Assembly (NCBI GenBank): GCA_000023185.1
Contig: CP001622.1
Coordinates: 4,363,501-4,427,500, forward strand
Direction of reading: 5' to 3'
Length of the DNA: 64,000 bases
Source of the DNA: Rhizobium leguminosarum bv. trifolii WSM1325
GTDB taxonomy: Bacteria; Pseudomonadota; Alphaproteobacteria; Rhizobiales; Rhizobiaceae
The notes under the pieces are model-generated. The model saw nothing but the letters and a program-made list of their open reading frames with translations. It did no database searches and was not told the origin of the DNA. Position 1 is the first letter of the stretch; every line of letters begins with the position of its first letter. The position numbers and the translations under genes are program-made. Of the stretch, positions 28,282 to 38,361 are shown piece after piece.

Positions 28282-31200
28282 CGCCGCCGCCCTCTTCGGT
28301 TTCGGCCGTCGACCATTCGGAAACGCGGGCGAGATGATCGTAGTCGCCGCCGAAATCGAATTGCTGGGCCGGGATCAGCCGCGAGGTAAAGCCTCTTTCG
28401 TTGGATTGCAGCAACCCCACGAATTTGACCAGCTGGTCGATCGATTCGGCGGCGAGATCCATCGCCGATTTCGCCTTGTCGCTGCGGGCAGAACTCTCAT
28501 TGTTGACGGTATCGACCTGGAAGCGGCTTCCCGGACGCAGACGCACATAGAGAAGGTCCTGCGGCATGAGGCTGCCGGCATCGCGGAAGGCACCGGCGCT
28601 CAAGGCGGCCGCTTCAAGCGCAAGCTGTGGATCGAGAAGCACGCGTGCCTGCGCCGGCGAGGGATTGAAGCCGGTCTTGTAGTCGATGATATCGGCCGAG
28701 TGTGGCCCCGTGACGTCGATCCGGTCTGCGACGCCGGTGAGCCGGATATTGATCGGCTCCAGCTCCATGCCGCCCCGTACTTCCGTCAGCGTTTTCAGGA
28801 TGCCATGCCGGCGTCCAGCCTCCCATTCAAGGAAGGCGCGGGCCACCGCGCGAAAGCGCGGCCGCCACACGGCATCGATATGCGGCGGCAATTTTTCCAT
28901 GTCGAAAAGCTCTGAAAGGATGGCCTCCATCGCTGCTGCCGCATCCGGCGTGCCGGCGATATGGGCTTCGCGGATGAAACGGTCGATGATCTTGTGGTAG
29001 AGCGTTCCGCGTTCGGCGGCCCCTGGATCGCGATTGAACGGCTCGACCGGGTCGAGCCGCAACACACGGCGGGCATAGATGGCATAGGGATCTCGGCGCA
29101 GCCGGCCGACTTCACTGAAGGAATAGGATTTCGGCTGCAGCGCCAGCGGCGGTTTCGGCGAGGGGCGCTGCGCCGGCGCCTGAGCATCTCCTCGATCGAT
29201 GAGAGCGGCCCATTGGAGGAACCGATTACCGCGTCCCTTCAATTCCGCTTCGAACGCCTCTCCGCCGAGCGCCAGCAGCCGCTGCAGCCAACGCGAGGCG
29301 ACGGTTGGCGTTGAGCCCTGGCGCAGCGCGCGCGAATAGATCAGATGGCGCGTACCGTTTGCCATCTCGAAATCATGCGCCAGCTGGCCGATGCGCCGCT
29401 CCGGAGGCTCGAGGCCGATCTCCGTCTTCATCATGCGCGGAATGAAGGGATTATTGGCGGTCTGTCCCGGCCACGTGCCTTCGTTCAGGCCGCCGAGGAT
29501 CAACGTATCGACGCTCTGCAGGCGGGCTTCCAGCGTGCCGAAGATGAAGAGCCTCGGATGGCTGAGCGCCCGTGGCTTCACCGCATGACCGGCGGCAAGG
29601 GCTGCCATGATGTCGATCCATTGCGGTCCGTCGGCCTCCATCTGGCCGTCCGTGTCGATCACTTCACCAAGCAGGGCGGCGAGGGCGTCTCCCGCTTCGT
29701 TCGACCAGAGATCGGCGAGATTGCCGTGCGGATCAACCGCGACCGCTTCAAGCGAACGGCCGGTGCGCTTCGCCCATTCCGACAATGTGAAGCGCGCTGT
29801 TCTTCCACGATCTTCCGGCCGCTCCCGCATCAGCGCCGAAGCCAGAGGCTCGGTCGCTTGTGTCACCCGCCGGGCAAGGTCGTATGCGGCGTCGGCGGCC
29901 TCGGGCGAAAGCGCTTTTCGCCATTGCGGCGCGTGCCTGTCCAGGGCCTGTTCGGCAAGTTGGTGAGCGAGCAGCGGTTCCAGCGTGCTGATATCCACCT
30001 CTGCCACGCCACCGCGCAGTGCCAGCAGCTCGAGCGCCTCGGTAGCGGAAATCAATGCGCCGCGTTCCAGGCCGAAGCGGGCAAGCGGATGTTTGAGCAG
30101 CGAGATGATCGCCACCGGATCGCCCGGCCGCAGCGCTGCCTCCAGCAGCAATTGCAGCAAGGTGCCCTGCGGCATGGCCGAAAGCGGCGTACCGGCCGAA
30201 TCGTCGGCGAGGATGCCGAAGCGGGAAAGCTCGGCCATCACCCGCCGCGCAAGATTGCGATCCGGGGTTATGAGTGCTGCCCGGCTCTCGCTGTCCTGTC
30301 CCGGTCTTTCCAGCGCCAGCCGGAGCGCGATGGCAATCGCGGTTGCTTCCTCGCGCTCATTGGCGGCTTCAATCAGCGAGACATCAGAGAAGGACGAAGA
30401 CAGCGCGCCTGCCGGCAGGTCGGTTTTCCAAGCTCCCCAGTCACTGGTCGCCTCCGCCGGAGCAAGGGCCTGCGACAGGATTTCGGCACGCCGCTCAAGA
30501 TCGGCCTCCGGTCTGTCGAGGAGCGTGAGGTCGGCCCGCGTCAGCTTCAGCCGCTTGAGCAGCGAAGACAGACCATACTGCGGATGGCTCCGGCTTGCCG
30601 GATTGGCATGTTGGCCGGGCGCCGGTTCCGGCGCGACCATCTGCCAGTGCCTTTCGGGCATGGAGAGATCGAGACCTGGAAGCACGATCACGCCTTCCGG
30701 CAGATGGGCGACGGCGGCAATGAGATCGGCGGTGGCGGGAACGGAACCCGTCGAACCGGCGATGATGATCGGCCCGGCGGGTTTCGTCGCCGAAAGCCGG
30801 CTTGCTTCGGCCCGGAGAATGGCGTTTCTGTGCCGCGCCGGCGAGGATTTGCCGAGTTCGGCCAGCCGCTCGGGCCAGAAGGCGCTGGCGATCTGCAGGA
30901 ACTCCGCCGTCAACTGCCACCAGGCGGCATAATCGCCGGTATCGAGTTTCGACAGCTCCGACCAGTCAAGATCCTCGGTCTCGATGGAATCGATCAATTC
31001 CGCAAGATTGCGGGCGAGCCAGATCGCATCCGCCGGGCTTGCCGGCGCGACGAGCGGCGAGTCCGAGTGGATGTGGCGGACGATCTCCGGCAGCTTGTTT
31101 CGCCAGGCGAGGATCAGGCGCGCAAGCTCCAGCAGACGGGCGGTATTCGACAGTGGCTGGGCGAGATCGATCGTTGCCGGCAGCGCCTCGTCGAAATAGC

Positions 31201-31468
31201 CGCTATCGTCATCGGTTTCGCCGAGCGGGCGGATCATGGGGAGGATCGCCGAGCGGCCGCCGAGCAGGTCGACGAATTCGGAACGCAGCACACGCACGGC
31301 GCGCCGGGTCGGCAGGTAGATCGTGACTTTGGCAAGCGATAGCGGATCATCGGCGTCGTGCCGGAAAATCGGCGTCAATCGGCCGTCGCAAAGTGTCGTC
31401 GCCAGCGTTTTCAGGAAGGAGAGGCCTGCGGGGATCGTCACGATGCGTGGCTGGTGCCGCTCCGCCAT
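28274..31468 (-). CDS. addB: Double-strand-break repair protein AddB (alphaproteobacterial type)
   Basis: The 1064-residue partner of AddA has a helicase-like N-terminal part in which the Walker A loop is degenerate (TIPAGLSFLKTL). Its C-terminal nuclease domain carries ADIIDYKTGFNPS. Only one cysteine (Cys27) is found in the whole protein, so the 4Fe-4S cluster of Bacillus AddB, which needs four C-terminal cysteines, cannot form; LRRDPYAIYARRVL occupies the region of the first of them. addB is downstream of murU with a three-base gap and overlaps addA. Confidence 0.93.
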   Translation of the reverse strand: MAERHQPRIVTIPAGLSFLKTLATTLCDGRLTPIFRHDADDPLSLAKVTIYLPTRRAVRVLRSEFVDLLGGRSAILPMIRPLGETDDDSGYFDEALPATIDLAQPLSNTARLLELARLILAWRNKLPEIVRHIHSDSPLVAPASPADAIWLARNLAELIDSIETEDLDWSELSKLDTGDYAAWWQLTAEFLQIASAFWPERLAELGKSSPARHRNAILRAEASRLSATKPAGPIIIAGSTGSVPATADLIAAVAHLPEGVIVLPGLDLSMPERHWQMVAPEPAPGQHANPASRSHPQYGLSSLLKRLKLTRADLTLLDRPEADLERRAEILSQALAPAEATSDWGAWKTDLPAGALSSSFSDVSLIEAANEREEATAIAIALRLALERPGQDSESRAALITPDRNLARRVMAELSRFGILADDSAGTPLSAMPQGTLLQLLLEAALRPGDPVAIISLLKHPLARFGLERGALISATEALELLALRGGVAEVDISTLEPLLAHQLAEQALDRHAPQWRKALSPEAADAAYDLARRVTQATEPLASALMRERPEDRGRTARFTLSEWAKRTGRSLEAVAVDPHGNLADLWSNEAGDALAALLGEVIDTDGQMEADGPQWIDIMAALAAGHAVKPRALSHPRLFIFGTLEARLQSVDTLILGGLNEGTWPGQTANNPFIPRMMKTEIGLEPPERRIGQLAHDFEMANGTRHLIYSRALRQGSTPTVASRWLQRLLALGGEAFEAELKGRGNRFLQWAALIDRGDAQAPAQRPSPKPPLALQPKSYSFSEVGRLRRDPYAIYARRVLRLDPVEPFNRDPGAAERGTLYHKIIDRFIREAHIAGTPDAAAAMEAILSELFDMEKLPPHIDAVWRPRFRAVARAFLEWEAGRRHGILKTLTEVRGGMELEPINIRLTGVADRIDVTGPHSADIIDYKTGFNPSPAQARVLLDPQLALEAAALSAGAFRDAGSLMPQDLLYVRLRPGSRFQVDTVNNESSARSDKAKSAMDLAAESIDQLVKFVGLLQSNERGFTSRLIPAQQFDFGGDYDHLARVSEWSTAETEEGGGDE

Positions 31469-31471
31469 GGC

Positions 31472-32203
31472 TTACGCAAACGTCCGCAGTCGCCGGATCG
31501 TTTCCTCCGCCTCGCCGATCGCGTCGGGCGTGCCGACCGTTAGCCAATGGCCTTCGAGCACCATGCCGAAAAGCCGTCCGCGCGCGATCGCCTTGTCGAA
31601 ATAGATATTGAGGTTGAAGGCATCCTTCGGTGCATCGTCGAGCAGCGACGGGTTCATGACGATCGCCCCGGCATAGACGACGGGATTGGAGGGATCATCG
31701 CGATAACGCGTCAGCCGGCCATCGACCGCGAGACTGAAGTCGTTCTTGCCGTTGTGACCCGTCGTATCCTCGATCCCAACGCAAAGCAGCGCCATATCCA
31801 TGCGTTCGGCATCAAAGAATCCGGCTAAGCGTTCTAGGTTCGTCGGCCGCCCCTGCTGTTCGCCGATCCAGAAAAGATCGGCGTTCATGACGAAGATATT
31901 GTCGCGGCTAAGCAGCCTCAGCCCCTTCGCCAGGCCGCCGCCGGAATTCATCAGTGCGTCCCGCTCGTCCGATATGACGATGTCGAGGCCGTGATAATTC
32001 CCGAGATGGTCGAGCATCTGGTCGGCGTGGTGGTGAACGTTGACGACGGCGCGTTCGATGCCGGCCGCGACCAGGCAATCCAGCGTGTAGTCGATCATCG
32101 GCTTGCCGTCGATCTTCACCAGCGGCTTCGGGATCGTATCGGTGATCGGGCGCATGCGGGTTCCGAGACCCGCGGCCAGTACCATGGCTTGTCTGATGGT
32201 CAT
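31472..32203 (-). CDS. murU: MurU-like sugar-1-phosphate nucleotidyltransferase
   Basis: The 243-residue protein has the GT-A nucleotidyltransferase signature LAAGLGTRMRPITDTIPKPL, VNVHHHADQM and a Mg-binding NADLFW. It ends with GHWLTVGTPDAI. It resembles MurU, which converts MurNAc-1-phosphate to UDP-MurNAc in the peptidoglycan-recycling bypass of Pseudomonas and alphaproteobacteria. The preceding gene carries an AmgK-like kinase domain that would supply MurNAc-1-phosphate, which strengthens this reading. Mannose-1-phosphate guanylyltransferase is the main alternative by sequence alone. Confidence 0.82.
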   Translation of the reverse strand: MTIRQAMVLAAGLGTRMRPITDTIPKPLVKIDGKPMIDYTLDCLVAAGIERAVVNVHHHADQMLDHLGNYHGLDIVISDERDALMNSGGGLAKGLRLLSRDNIFVMNADLFWIGEQQGRPTNLERLAGFFDAERMDMALLCVGIEDTTGHNGKNDFSLAVDGRLTRYRDDPSNPVVYAGAIVMNPSLLDDAPKDAFNLNIYFDKAIARGRLFGMVLEGHWLTVGTPDAIGEAEETIRRLRTFA

Positions 32204-32216
32204 TCTGATCCGGAAC

Positions 32217-33734
32217 TTATGATTCGCTCTGGCCTATTCCAGCCCTTGCGCACCAATCGCGCAAGGGGGCAAGCGTTTCATGCTCGAGCGCGACGTTCAG
32301 ATAGGAAAGCGTCCGCGGCATATGTTTCAGATAGCCCGGCTTGCCGTCGCGCTGCAACAAGCGCACCCAAAGACCCGCAAGCTTGCAGTTGCGCTGCGCC
32401 GACATGATCGCCCAGGCCTTCATAAATCCGGCTTCGTCGAAACAGCCCTGCGCGCGGCGAAGCCCCAGATAATCATCCATCAGCTGCCGGAAGAGGTCCG
32501 GCTCGATCGTTACGCGCGCATCCTGGACGATCGAGGCGAGGTCATAAGCCGTCGGGCCGATCATCGCGTCCTGGAAATCGATGAGGCCGATCCGTTCGAC
32601 GCCCTTCGCATGCGGTCTCCAGATGATATTTGGCGAGTGGAAATCGCGCAGCAGTAGGTTCTTCTCGGCCGTTGCGAGCTCGTCGATGAGCGCATCCCAG
32701 ATCGCTAGATAATCCGCGCGTTCGGCGTCCGTTGCAGGTGCACCCTGGCGCTTCCAGGGCAGGTGCCAGTCGAGCACCAGCCGCACCTCCATCTTCATCG
32801 CCGTGCGGTCGAAATCAGGAATATGGTGGACATGGCCCTTTCCAACGGAGATGTCCTGCGGAAATTTCAGGGCGTGCAGTCTGGCCAGGCAGGCAACGCT
32901 TTCGCGATAGCGTTCTATAACCGGCTGTCCGTGGGCATCCAGCACGCCGTCGCTGCCGAGATCCTCGATCAGCAGGATACCTTGATCATAATCCACCTTG
33001 TAGACTTCGGGCGCCGCAAAACCGTCCTTGCGCAGCGTATCGGCGATCGCAACGAACGGATAAGCGTTTTCGGCAAGATGCGCGACTTTGGGATAGGGTT
33101 TGCCGTCGAGAACCGGCGGGCCTTCAGCAAGCGGCGGCCAGTCCATCAGGATGATGCGCTGGTTCCCGGCCTTCGGATAGATCGCCTCATAGGCGCGCAG
33201 CGAGGCATCACCGGTCAGAAATCGGCGTTTCGCAGTGGGGTAACCGGCGGTATCAAGGAACTCGCGGATCGCCAGGACGCGGCGGATGCGTGTATTTTGC
33301 GCGCCAGCGGCTTCGATCGTTGCCCGGCGGCCGCTGCCTTCATGCGCCAGCGTCAGGGTGATGCGCTCCGCGGGCAGTTCGCTCTCCGCCATCTCAGGCC
33401 ATTCGACGAGGCAGATACCGTTCTGCAGGGCCTCGTCGAAGCCAAGCTCCGTCAGTTCGGCAGGGTCGCCGAGCCGGTAGAGATCGAAATGCGAAACGGC
33501 GATGCGCAGATCGTAGGATTGCACCAGCGTGAAGGTCGGGCTCGGGACCTCGAGCCCCTCGTCATCGGCCATCGCGCGCAGGATCGCCCGGGCGAGCGAG
33601 GATTTCCCGGCGCCGAGATCGCCTGAAAGGGCAAGGCAATCGCCGGCCTTCAGCGCCAGCGCCAGGTCTTCACCGAGGCGGATGGTAGCCGCCTCGTCTT
33701 TCAGGAAAAGCGAGATCGCATCGCTGGTCGTCAT
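32217..33734 (-). CDS. Fusion of tRNA t6A protein TsaE with an AmgK-like sugar kinase
   Basis: The 505-residue product has two parts. Residues 1-150 are TsaE: Walker A SGDLGAGKSS (37-46), PSPTFTLVQSY and HFDLYRLGD. TsaE is the ATPase needed for tRNA t6A37 with TsaB, TsaC and TsaD. From about residue 165 the protein is an aminoglycoside-phosphotransferase-fold kinase, with LLIEDLG, the catalytic LLRDFHSPNIIW and LIDFQDAMIGP. It matches AmgK, an anomeric kinase for MurNAc and GlcNAc. It overlaps divL by four bases and is followed 13 bases later by murU. Confidence 0.88.
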   Translation of the reverse strand: MTTSDAISLFLKDEAATIRLGEDLALALKAGDCLALSGDLGAGKSSLARAILRAMADDEGLEVPSPTFTLVQSYDLRIAVSHFDLYRLGDPAELTELGFDEALQNGICLVEWPEMAESELPAERITLTLAHEGSGRRATIEAAGAQNTRIRRVLAIREFLDTAGYPTAKRRFLTGDASLRAYEAIYPKAGNQRIILMDWPPLAEGPPVLDGKPYPKVAHLAENAYPFVAIADTLRKDGFAAPEVYKVDYDQGILLIEDLGSDGVLDAHGQPVIERYRESVACLARLHALKFPQDISVGKGHVHHIPDFDRTAMKMEVRLVLDWHLPWKRQGAPATDAERADYLAIWDALIDELATAEKNLLLRDFHSPNIIWRPHAKGVERIGLIDFQDAMIGPTAYDLASIVQDARVTIEPDLFRQLMDDYLGLRRAQGCFDEAGFMKAWAIMSAQRNCKLAGLWVRLLQRDGKPGYLKHMPRTLSYLNVALEHETLAPLRDWCARAGIGQSES

Positions 33735-36316
33735 TCGGCGGCGGCGGAATGCGGGACATCGACCGAGGGGATACGGCAGACGACGGTCGTGCCCTTGCCC
33801 GGCTCGCTGTCGATCGTCACATCGCCATGATGCAGACTGACGAAGCTGTCGACGATCGAGAGGCCGAGGCCGGCGCCGCCGCGTTTGCCGCTTTTCGCTC
33901 CCGTAGCAAACCGGTCGAAGACGGTCGCGATCATGTCAGGTGAGATGCCGGGGCCGCGATCGCCGACGGAAAAGACGAAATCCGTGCCTTCGCGATGGCA
34001 TTCCAGCGAGATCGAGGTGCCTTCGGGCGAGAAATTCGCCGCATTGGACAGAAGCTTCAGAAGGATCTGCTTCAGCCGCTGCGGATCGGCAACGATCGAG
34101 CCGAGATAGGCGGGTGCGGTGATTTCAAGCGCGACACCGCTTTCGTGCAGGCGATCTGCGATCTGCATCGAGACGTCGTCGAGCAGGTCGTTGAGATCGA
34201 TATCCGCATAATTGAGGCGCATGATGCCGGCGTCGACGGTCGCAAGGTCGAGAATATCGTTGACGAGCGTCAACAGAACCGAGGACGAGGTCGAAATGTG
34301 GTCGATATATTCGGCCTGCCGTTCGGTAAGCGGCCCGACGCCCGGCGTGCGCAGGAGATCGGTGAAGCCGATGATGTTGGTCAGTGGCGAACGCAGTTCA
34401 TAGGAAACGTGCTGGACGAAGTCGTTCTTCAGCTCGTCGGCCTTGCGCAACGCTTCGTTTTTCTCGGTCAGCGCGCGCTCGGCACGCACGCTGTCCGTCA
34501 TATTGACGAAGGTCAGCATGGTCTGCGCGTTCGGCAGCGGGATGACGGCGTAGTCGAGCACCAGGCCGGAGAAGAGTTCCAGCGTTCCCTGGCCCGAGCG
34601 GCGTTCGTCGTCGAAGCTGGTGATCAGTTCGGCGAAGGTCTTCCAGCCGTCCGGCTGGTCATAGGACGGGGCGCAGGCCTCGCCCAGCGCACGAATATGG
34701 GTGCCGGGCTTGGCTTCGGTTTCGGTGATCCCCCAGAGCGCGCGGAAGGCCGGGTTCGAAAGGCGGATGCGTCCATCAGGACCGAACACCGCCACACCTT
34801 CGGAAAGATGGTCGATCGTTTCGCCCTGCACCTTGACCAGCGTGTTGTAGCGCGTTTCAAGATCGACCTGTTCGGTCAGGTTTTCGAACACCCAGGTGGC
34901 GCCGCCCTGCGGATGGGCGGTCGCAAAGACGCGCAACGTTTGCCCGTTCGGCAGATGCCAGAGATCGGTTTGCGTGTCGAGCGCGCGATAGACGGAAAGT
35001 GCGGCTTCCTTCCAGCTTTTCCAGTTGAGCTGGTCCGGCAGTTTCTTGGCCGCCCGCAGCCGCTCGAGCAGCTCACTATTGTCGGGCCGGCCTTCGAGGA
35101 AGGCGATATCCAGCTCCCAGAGCGCGACGAAGGCCTGGTTGTAGAATTGCAGCCGGCGCTCGCCATCGAAGATGGCAACAGGCGTGGCGAGATGGTCGAG
35201 CGTTTCGGCATGGCTCTTCAGCGTCCGTTCCAGCTCGGCGCGCACGGCCTCTATGTCGGACACATCGATCGCGATGCCGGCCGAGCCGCCGGGAACCCTG
35301 ACGTCGACGACGTCGAAGAATGTGCGGTTTCCGTGCACGACCGTCGAGATCTTGTCGTGGAAGGGCGACTCCGGCGTCGTCGTGGCGCGAATGCGTTCGC
35401 GCGCCACGGTCGTCAGCATCTCGCGGCCTTCATTGATCGCCTGCTGCGGCGATCGCGCTTCGACCGCCTCGCCATAAGCCTGGTTGACCCAGGTGAGGCG
35501 ACCCACCGGATCGCGCTGCCAGGCCGGCATGTCGATCGCGTCGAGCATGGTCTGGAAGGCGGAGATCGAGGTCATCAGCCGGTCGCGCTCGATCCTGAGT
35601 TCTGCGAGCTCGGCGCGCAGATTGTTGAGCGCCACGAAACGCACGAAGGCACGCCCGCCGGAAACCCGGCCCTGCGCCTCGAGGATTTCGTCGCGGATGG
35701 TTTCGACCACCATGTCGAAGCTCTGTGCCTCGTCGCGCAGCCGGTCGATCGCCTTTTCCAGCTCGGAAGCCGAACGTGACTTCAGCCACAGGCCGAAGGC
35801 CAGGAATTCGCCGTCCTGCGGCGCGCCGGTCTCAGGCGGAAGCTGGCCGAGCAGTTCGGGGCGCGCATTGCCGTCCCAGATGACGATCCGCCGGTTCTTG
35901 TCGGCGATCAGAGCCTGGTATTGCGAAATGCGCTGCTGGGCATCGGAGAGCGCCGAGCGGATTTCCCGGCTCTCGTTTTCCAGGTTGCCGCGCTGACGCA
36001 CGAGCCACAGCGTCGACAGCAGTGCTGCCGATATGACGCCGATGACGACGGAAACACCGATCACTTGCGAGGATGTGAAGAGGTGAGCCGTCGCCGCCGC
36101 CTGCTGCTCCGCCTGTGCCAGGGCCGGCCGCGCCAGCGCGGCAAGCGCCGTGCCGGCCGCGCAGCTTTTCAGGAAGCGCGCCAATGGTCCGTGCTCTTGC
36201 TTTGCGGCCTCGTGTGCCGTTGCAGATTTATATCCTTGACCTGCCATCAGCGGACGGCGATGGGCGCGTGCGCCATCATCCGCCTGACCGGGCAGGCTGC
36301 TTTTTATTTCCGACAT
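33731..36316 (-). CDS. divL: DivL-like PAS sensor pseudo-histidine kinase (tyrosine at the phosphorylation site)
   Basis: The 861-residue protein has a membrane segment around residues 84-106, a coiled-coil region, several PAS-like repeats (for example AWQRDPVGRLTWVNQ and VAIFDGERRLQFYNQ), and a full kinase core. The H-box reads VSYELRSPLTNIIG: Tyr639 replaces the phospho-accepting histidine. The N box (LLKLLSNAANFSPEG) and G boxes (GDRGPGI, GGAGLGLSIVDS) look intact. This is the hallmark of DivL, which controls CckA and thereby CtrA in the alphaproteobacterial cell cycle. ATG 36316 (GGAG upstream) is preferred to TTG 36340. A short GC hairpin (36379-36395) lies in the leader. Confidence 0.85.
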   Translation of the reverse strand: MSEIKSSLPGQADDGARAHRRPLMAGQGYKSATAHEAAKQEHGPLARFLKSCAAGTALAALARPALAQAEQQAAATAHLFTSSQVIGVSVVIGVISAALLSTLWLVRQRGNLENESREIRSALSDAQQRISQYQALIADKNRRIVIWDGNARPELLGQLPPETGAPQDGEFLAFGLWLKSRSASELEKAIDRLRDEAQSFDMVVETIRDEILEAQGRVSGGRAFVRFVALNNLRAELAELRIERDRLMTSISAFQTMLDAIDMPAWQRDPVGRLTWVNQAYGEAVEARSPQQAINEGREMLTTVARERIRATTTPESPFHDKISTVVHGNRTFFDVVDVRVPGGSAGIAIDVSDIEAVRAELERTLKSHAETLDHLATPVAIFDGERRLQFYNQAFVALWELDIAFLEGRPDNSELLERLRAAKKLPDQLNWKSWKEAALSVYRALDTQTDLWHLPNGQTLRVFATAHPQGGATWVFENLTEQVDLETRYNTLVKVQGETIDHLSEGVAVFGPDGRIRLSNPAFRALWGITETEAKPGTHIRALGEACAPSYDQPDGWKTFAELITSFDDERRSGQGTLELFSGLVLDYAVIPLPNAQTMLTFVNMTDSVRAERALTEKNEALRKADELKNDFVQHVSYELRSPLTNIIGFTDLLRTPGVGPLTERQAEYIDHISTSSSVLLTLVNDILDLATVDAGIMRLNYADIDLNDLLDDVSMQIADRLHESGVALEITAPAYLGSIVADPQRLKQILLKLLSNAANFSPEGTSISLECHREGTDFVFSVGDRGPGISPDMIATVFDRFATGAKSGKRGGAGLGLSIVDSFVSLHHGDVTIDSEPGKGTTVVCRIPSVDVPHSAAAE

Positions 36317-36461
36317 CCGCGGTATGTCTCCGTCCTTCAATGTGCCGCATTACGACAAGACATCCCATTTTCGCAGCGGCCGGACAGGGTCCGGCGTCAC
36401 GAATCAAGTCTTAAAACAATACTTCGGAAGGGAATCGGCGGGAAGGGAGCGTCCAAAAAAT

Positions 36462-36491
36462 AAGCCGCGGCATTTGTCAATGCCGCGGCTT
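36462..36491 (-). terminator. ahcY terminator
   Basis: AAGCCGCGGCATT (36462-36474) and AATGCCGCGGCTT (36479-36491) form a 13-bp stem with a TGTC loop. On the minus strand it is followed by TATTTTTT, as expected after the ahcY stop. Confidence 0.92.
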
Positions 36492-36519
36492 CTACATCTT
36501 GTGGATATTAACGATCAGA

Positions 36520-37920
<1,401 letters not shown>

Positions 37921-38033
37921 AGAGGCCTCCAGGCTGAAAACGTCTCAAAATTGGCGCAGGCGCGAAAATAACCCGCGTGCAAGCGCACGGCATGTTGGCC
38001 GTTTAGCAGGCTTCGCCGGTGATGGCAATAAGG

Positions 38034-38053
38034 ATATAAAGAAGTCTTTATAT
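38034..38053. promoter_or_regulatory. Palindromic candidate operator upstream of ahcY
   Basis: ATATAAAG and CTTTATAT form a perfect 8-bp inverted repeat around a 4-base spacer (AAGT), 114 bases before the ahcY ATG. Similar AT-rich palindromes are known as sites for ArsR-type regulators of the SAM/SAH cycle (SahR/SamR). That assignment is inference. A second inverted repeat, TGAGCTC/GAGCTCA (38061-38079), overlaps the end of the HPr gene and may end its transcription. Confidence 0.5.
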
Positions 38054-38076
38054 GTTTATATGAGCTCGATCGGAGC

Positions 38077-38352
38077 TCACATCTCTTCGCCAAACCTATT
38101 CTGGATCAGCTGGTCCAGGGCCTCCAGCGCTTCCTCGGCCTGGCTGCCGCTCGCCGAGACGACGACGCTCGAGCCGGGGCTTGCCGCAAGCATCATCAAG
38201 CCCATGATGGAGGTTCCGCCGACCGTCATTCCATCCTTGGAAACGGTGATGGCGGCATCGAAGGTCTCGACCATCTGCACGAATTTGGCGGAAGCGCGCG
38301 CGTGAAGACCGCGCTTGTTGATGATAAGGAGTTCCCGGGAGAGCGATGTCAT
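38077..38352 (-). CDS. ptsH: Phosphocarrier protein HPr
   Basis: The 91-residue protein is HPr. His17 in NKRGLHARASAKF is the phosphorylation site used by enzyme I. Ser48 in GGTSIMGLMML is the position phosphorylated by HPr kinase. With no sugar permease nearby, it belongs to the regulatory PTS (PTS-Ntr type) of rhizobia. It follows the EIIA gene by nine bases. Confidence 0.94.
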   Translation of the reverse strand: MTSLSRELLIINKRGLHARASAKFVQMVETFDAAITVSKDGMTVGGTSIMGLMMLAASPGSSVVVSASGSQAEEALEALDQLIQNRFGEEM

Positions 38353-38361
38353 GAAGGCCCG

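Noticed and set aside
29345..31342. 665-residue plus-strand open frame opposite addB
   Set aside because: It is the mirror of a clear AddB frame in GC-rich DNA. The product is rich in Arg, Gly and Gln with no domain, and has no ribosome site.
33995..35779. 594-residue plus-strand open frame opposite divL
   Set aside because: Antisense shadow caused by third-position GC bias of the kinase gene.
33731..36316. Reading this gene as an ordinary PAS sensor histidine kinase
   Set aside because: The H-box histidine is tyrosine, which fits DivL better than a generic kinase.
37921..38076. Possible SAM or SAH riboswitch before ahcY
   Set aside because: I could not see a conserved riboswitch core; the clear signal is a protein-operator-like palindrome.
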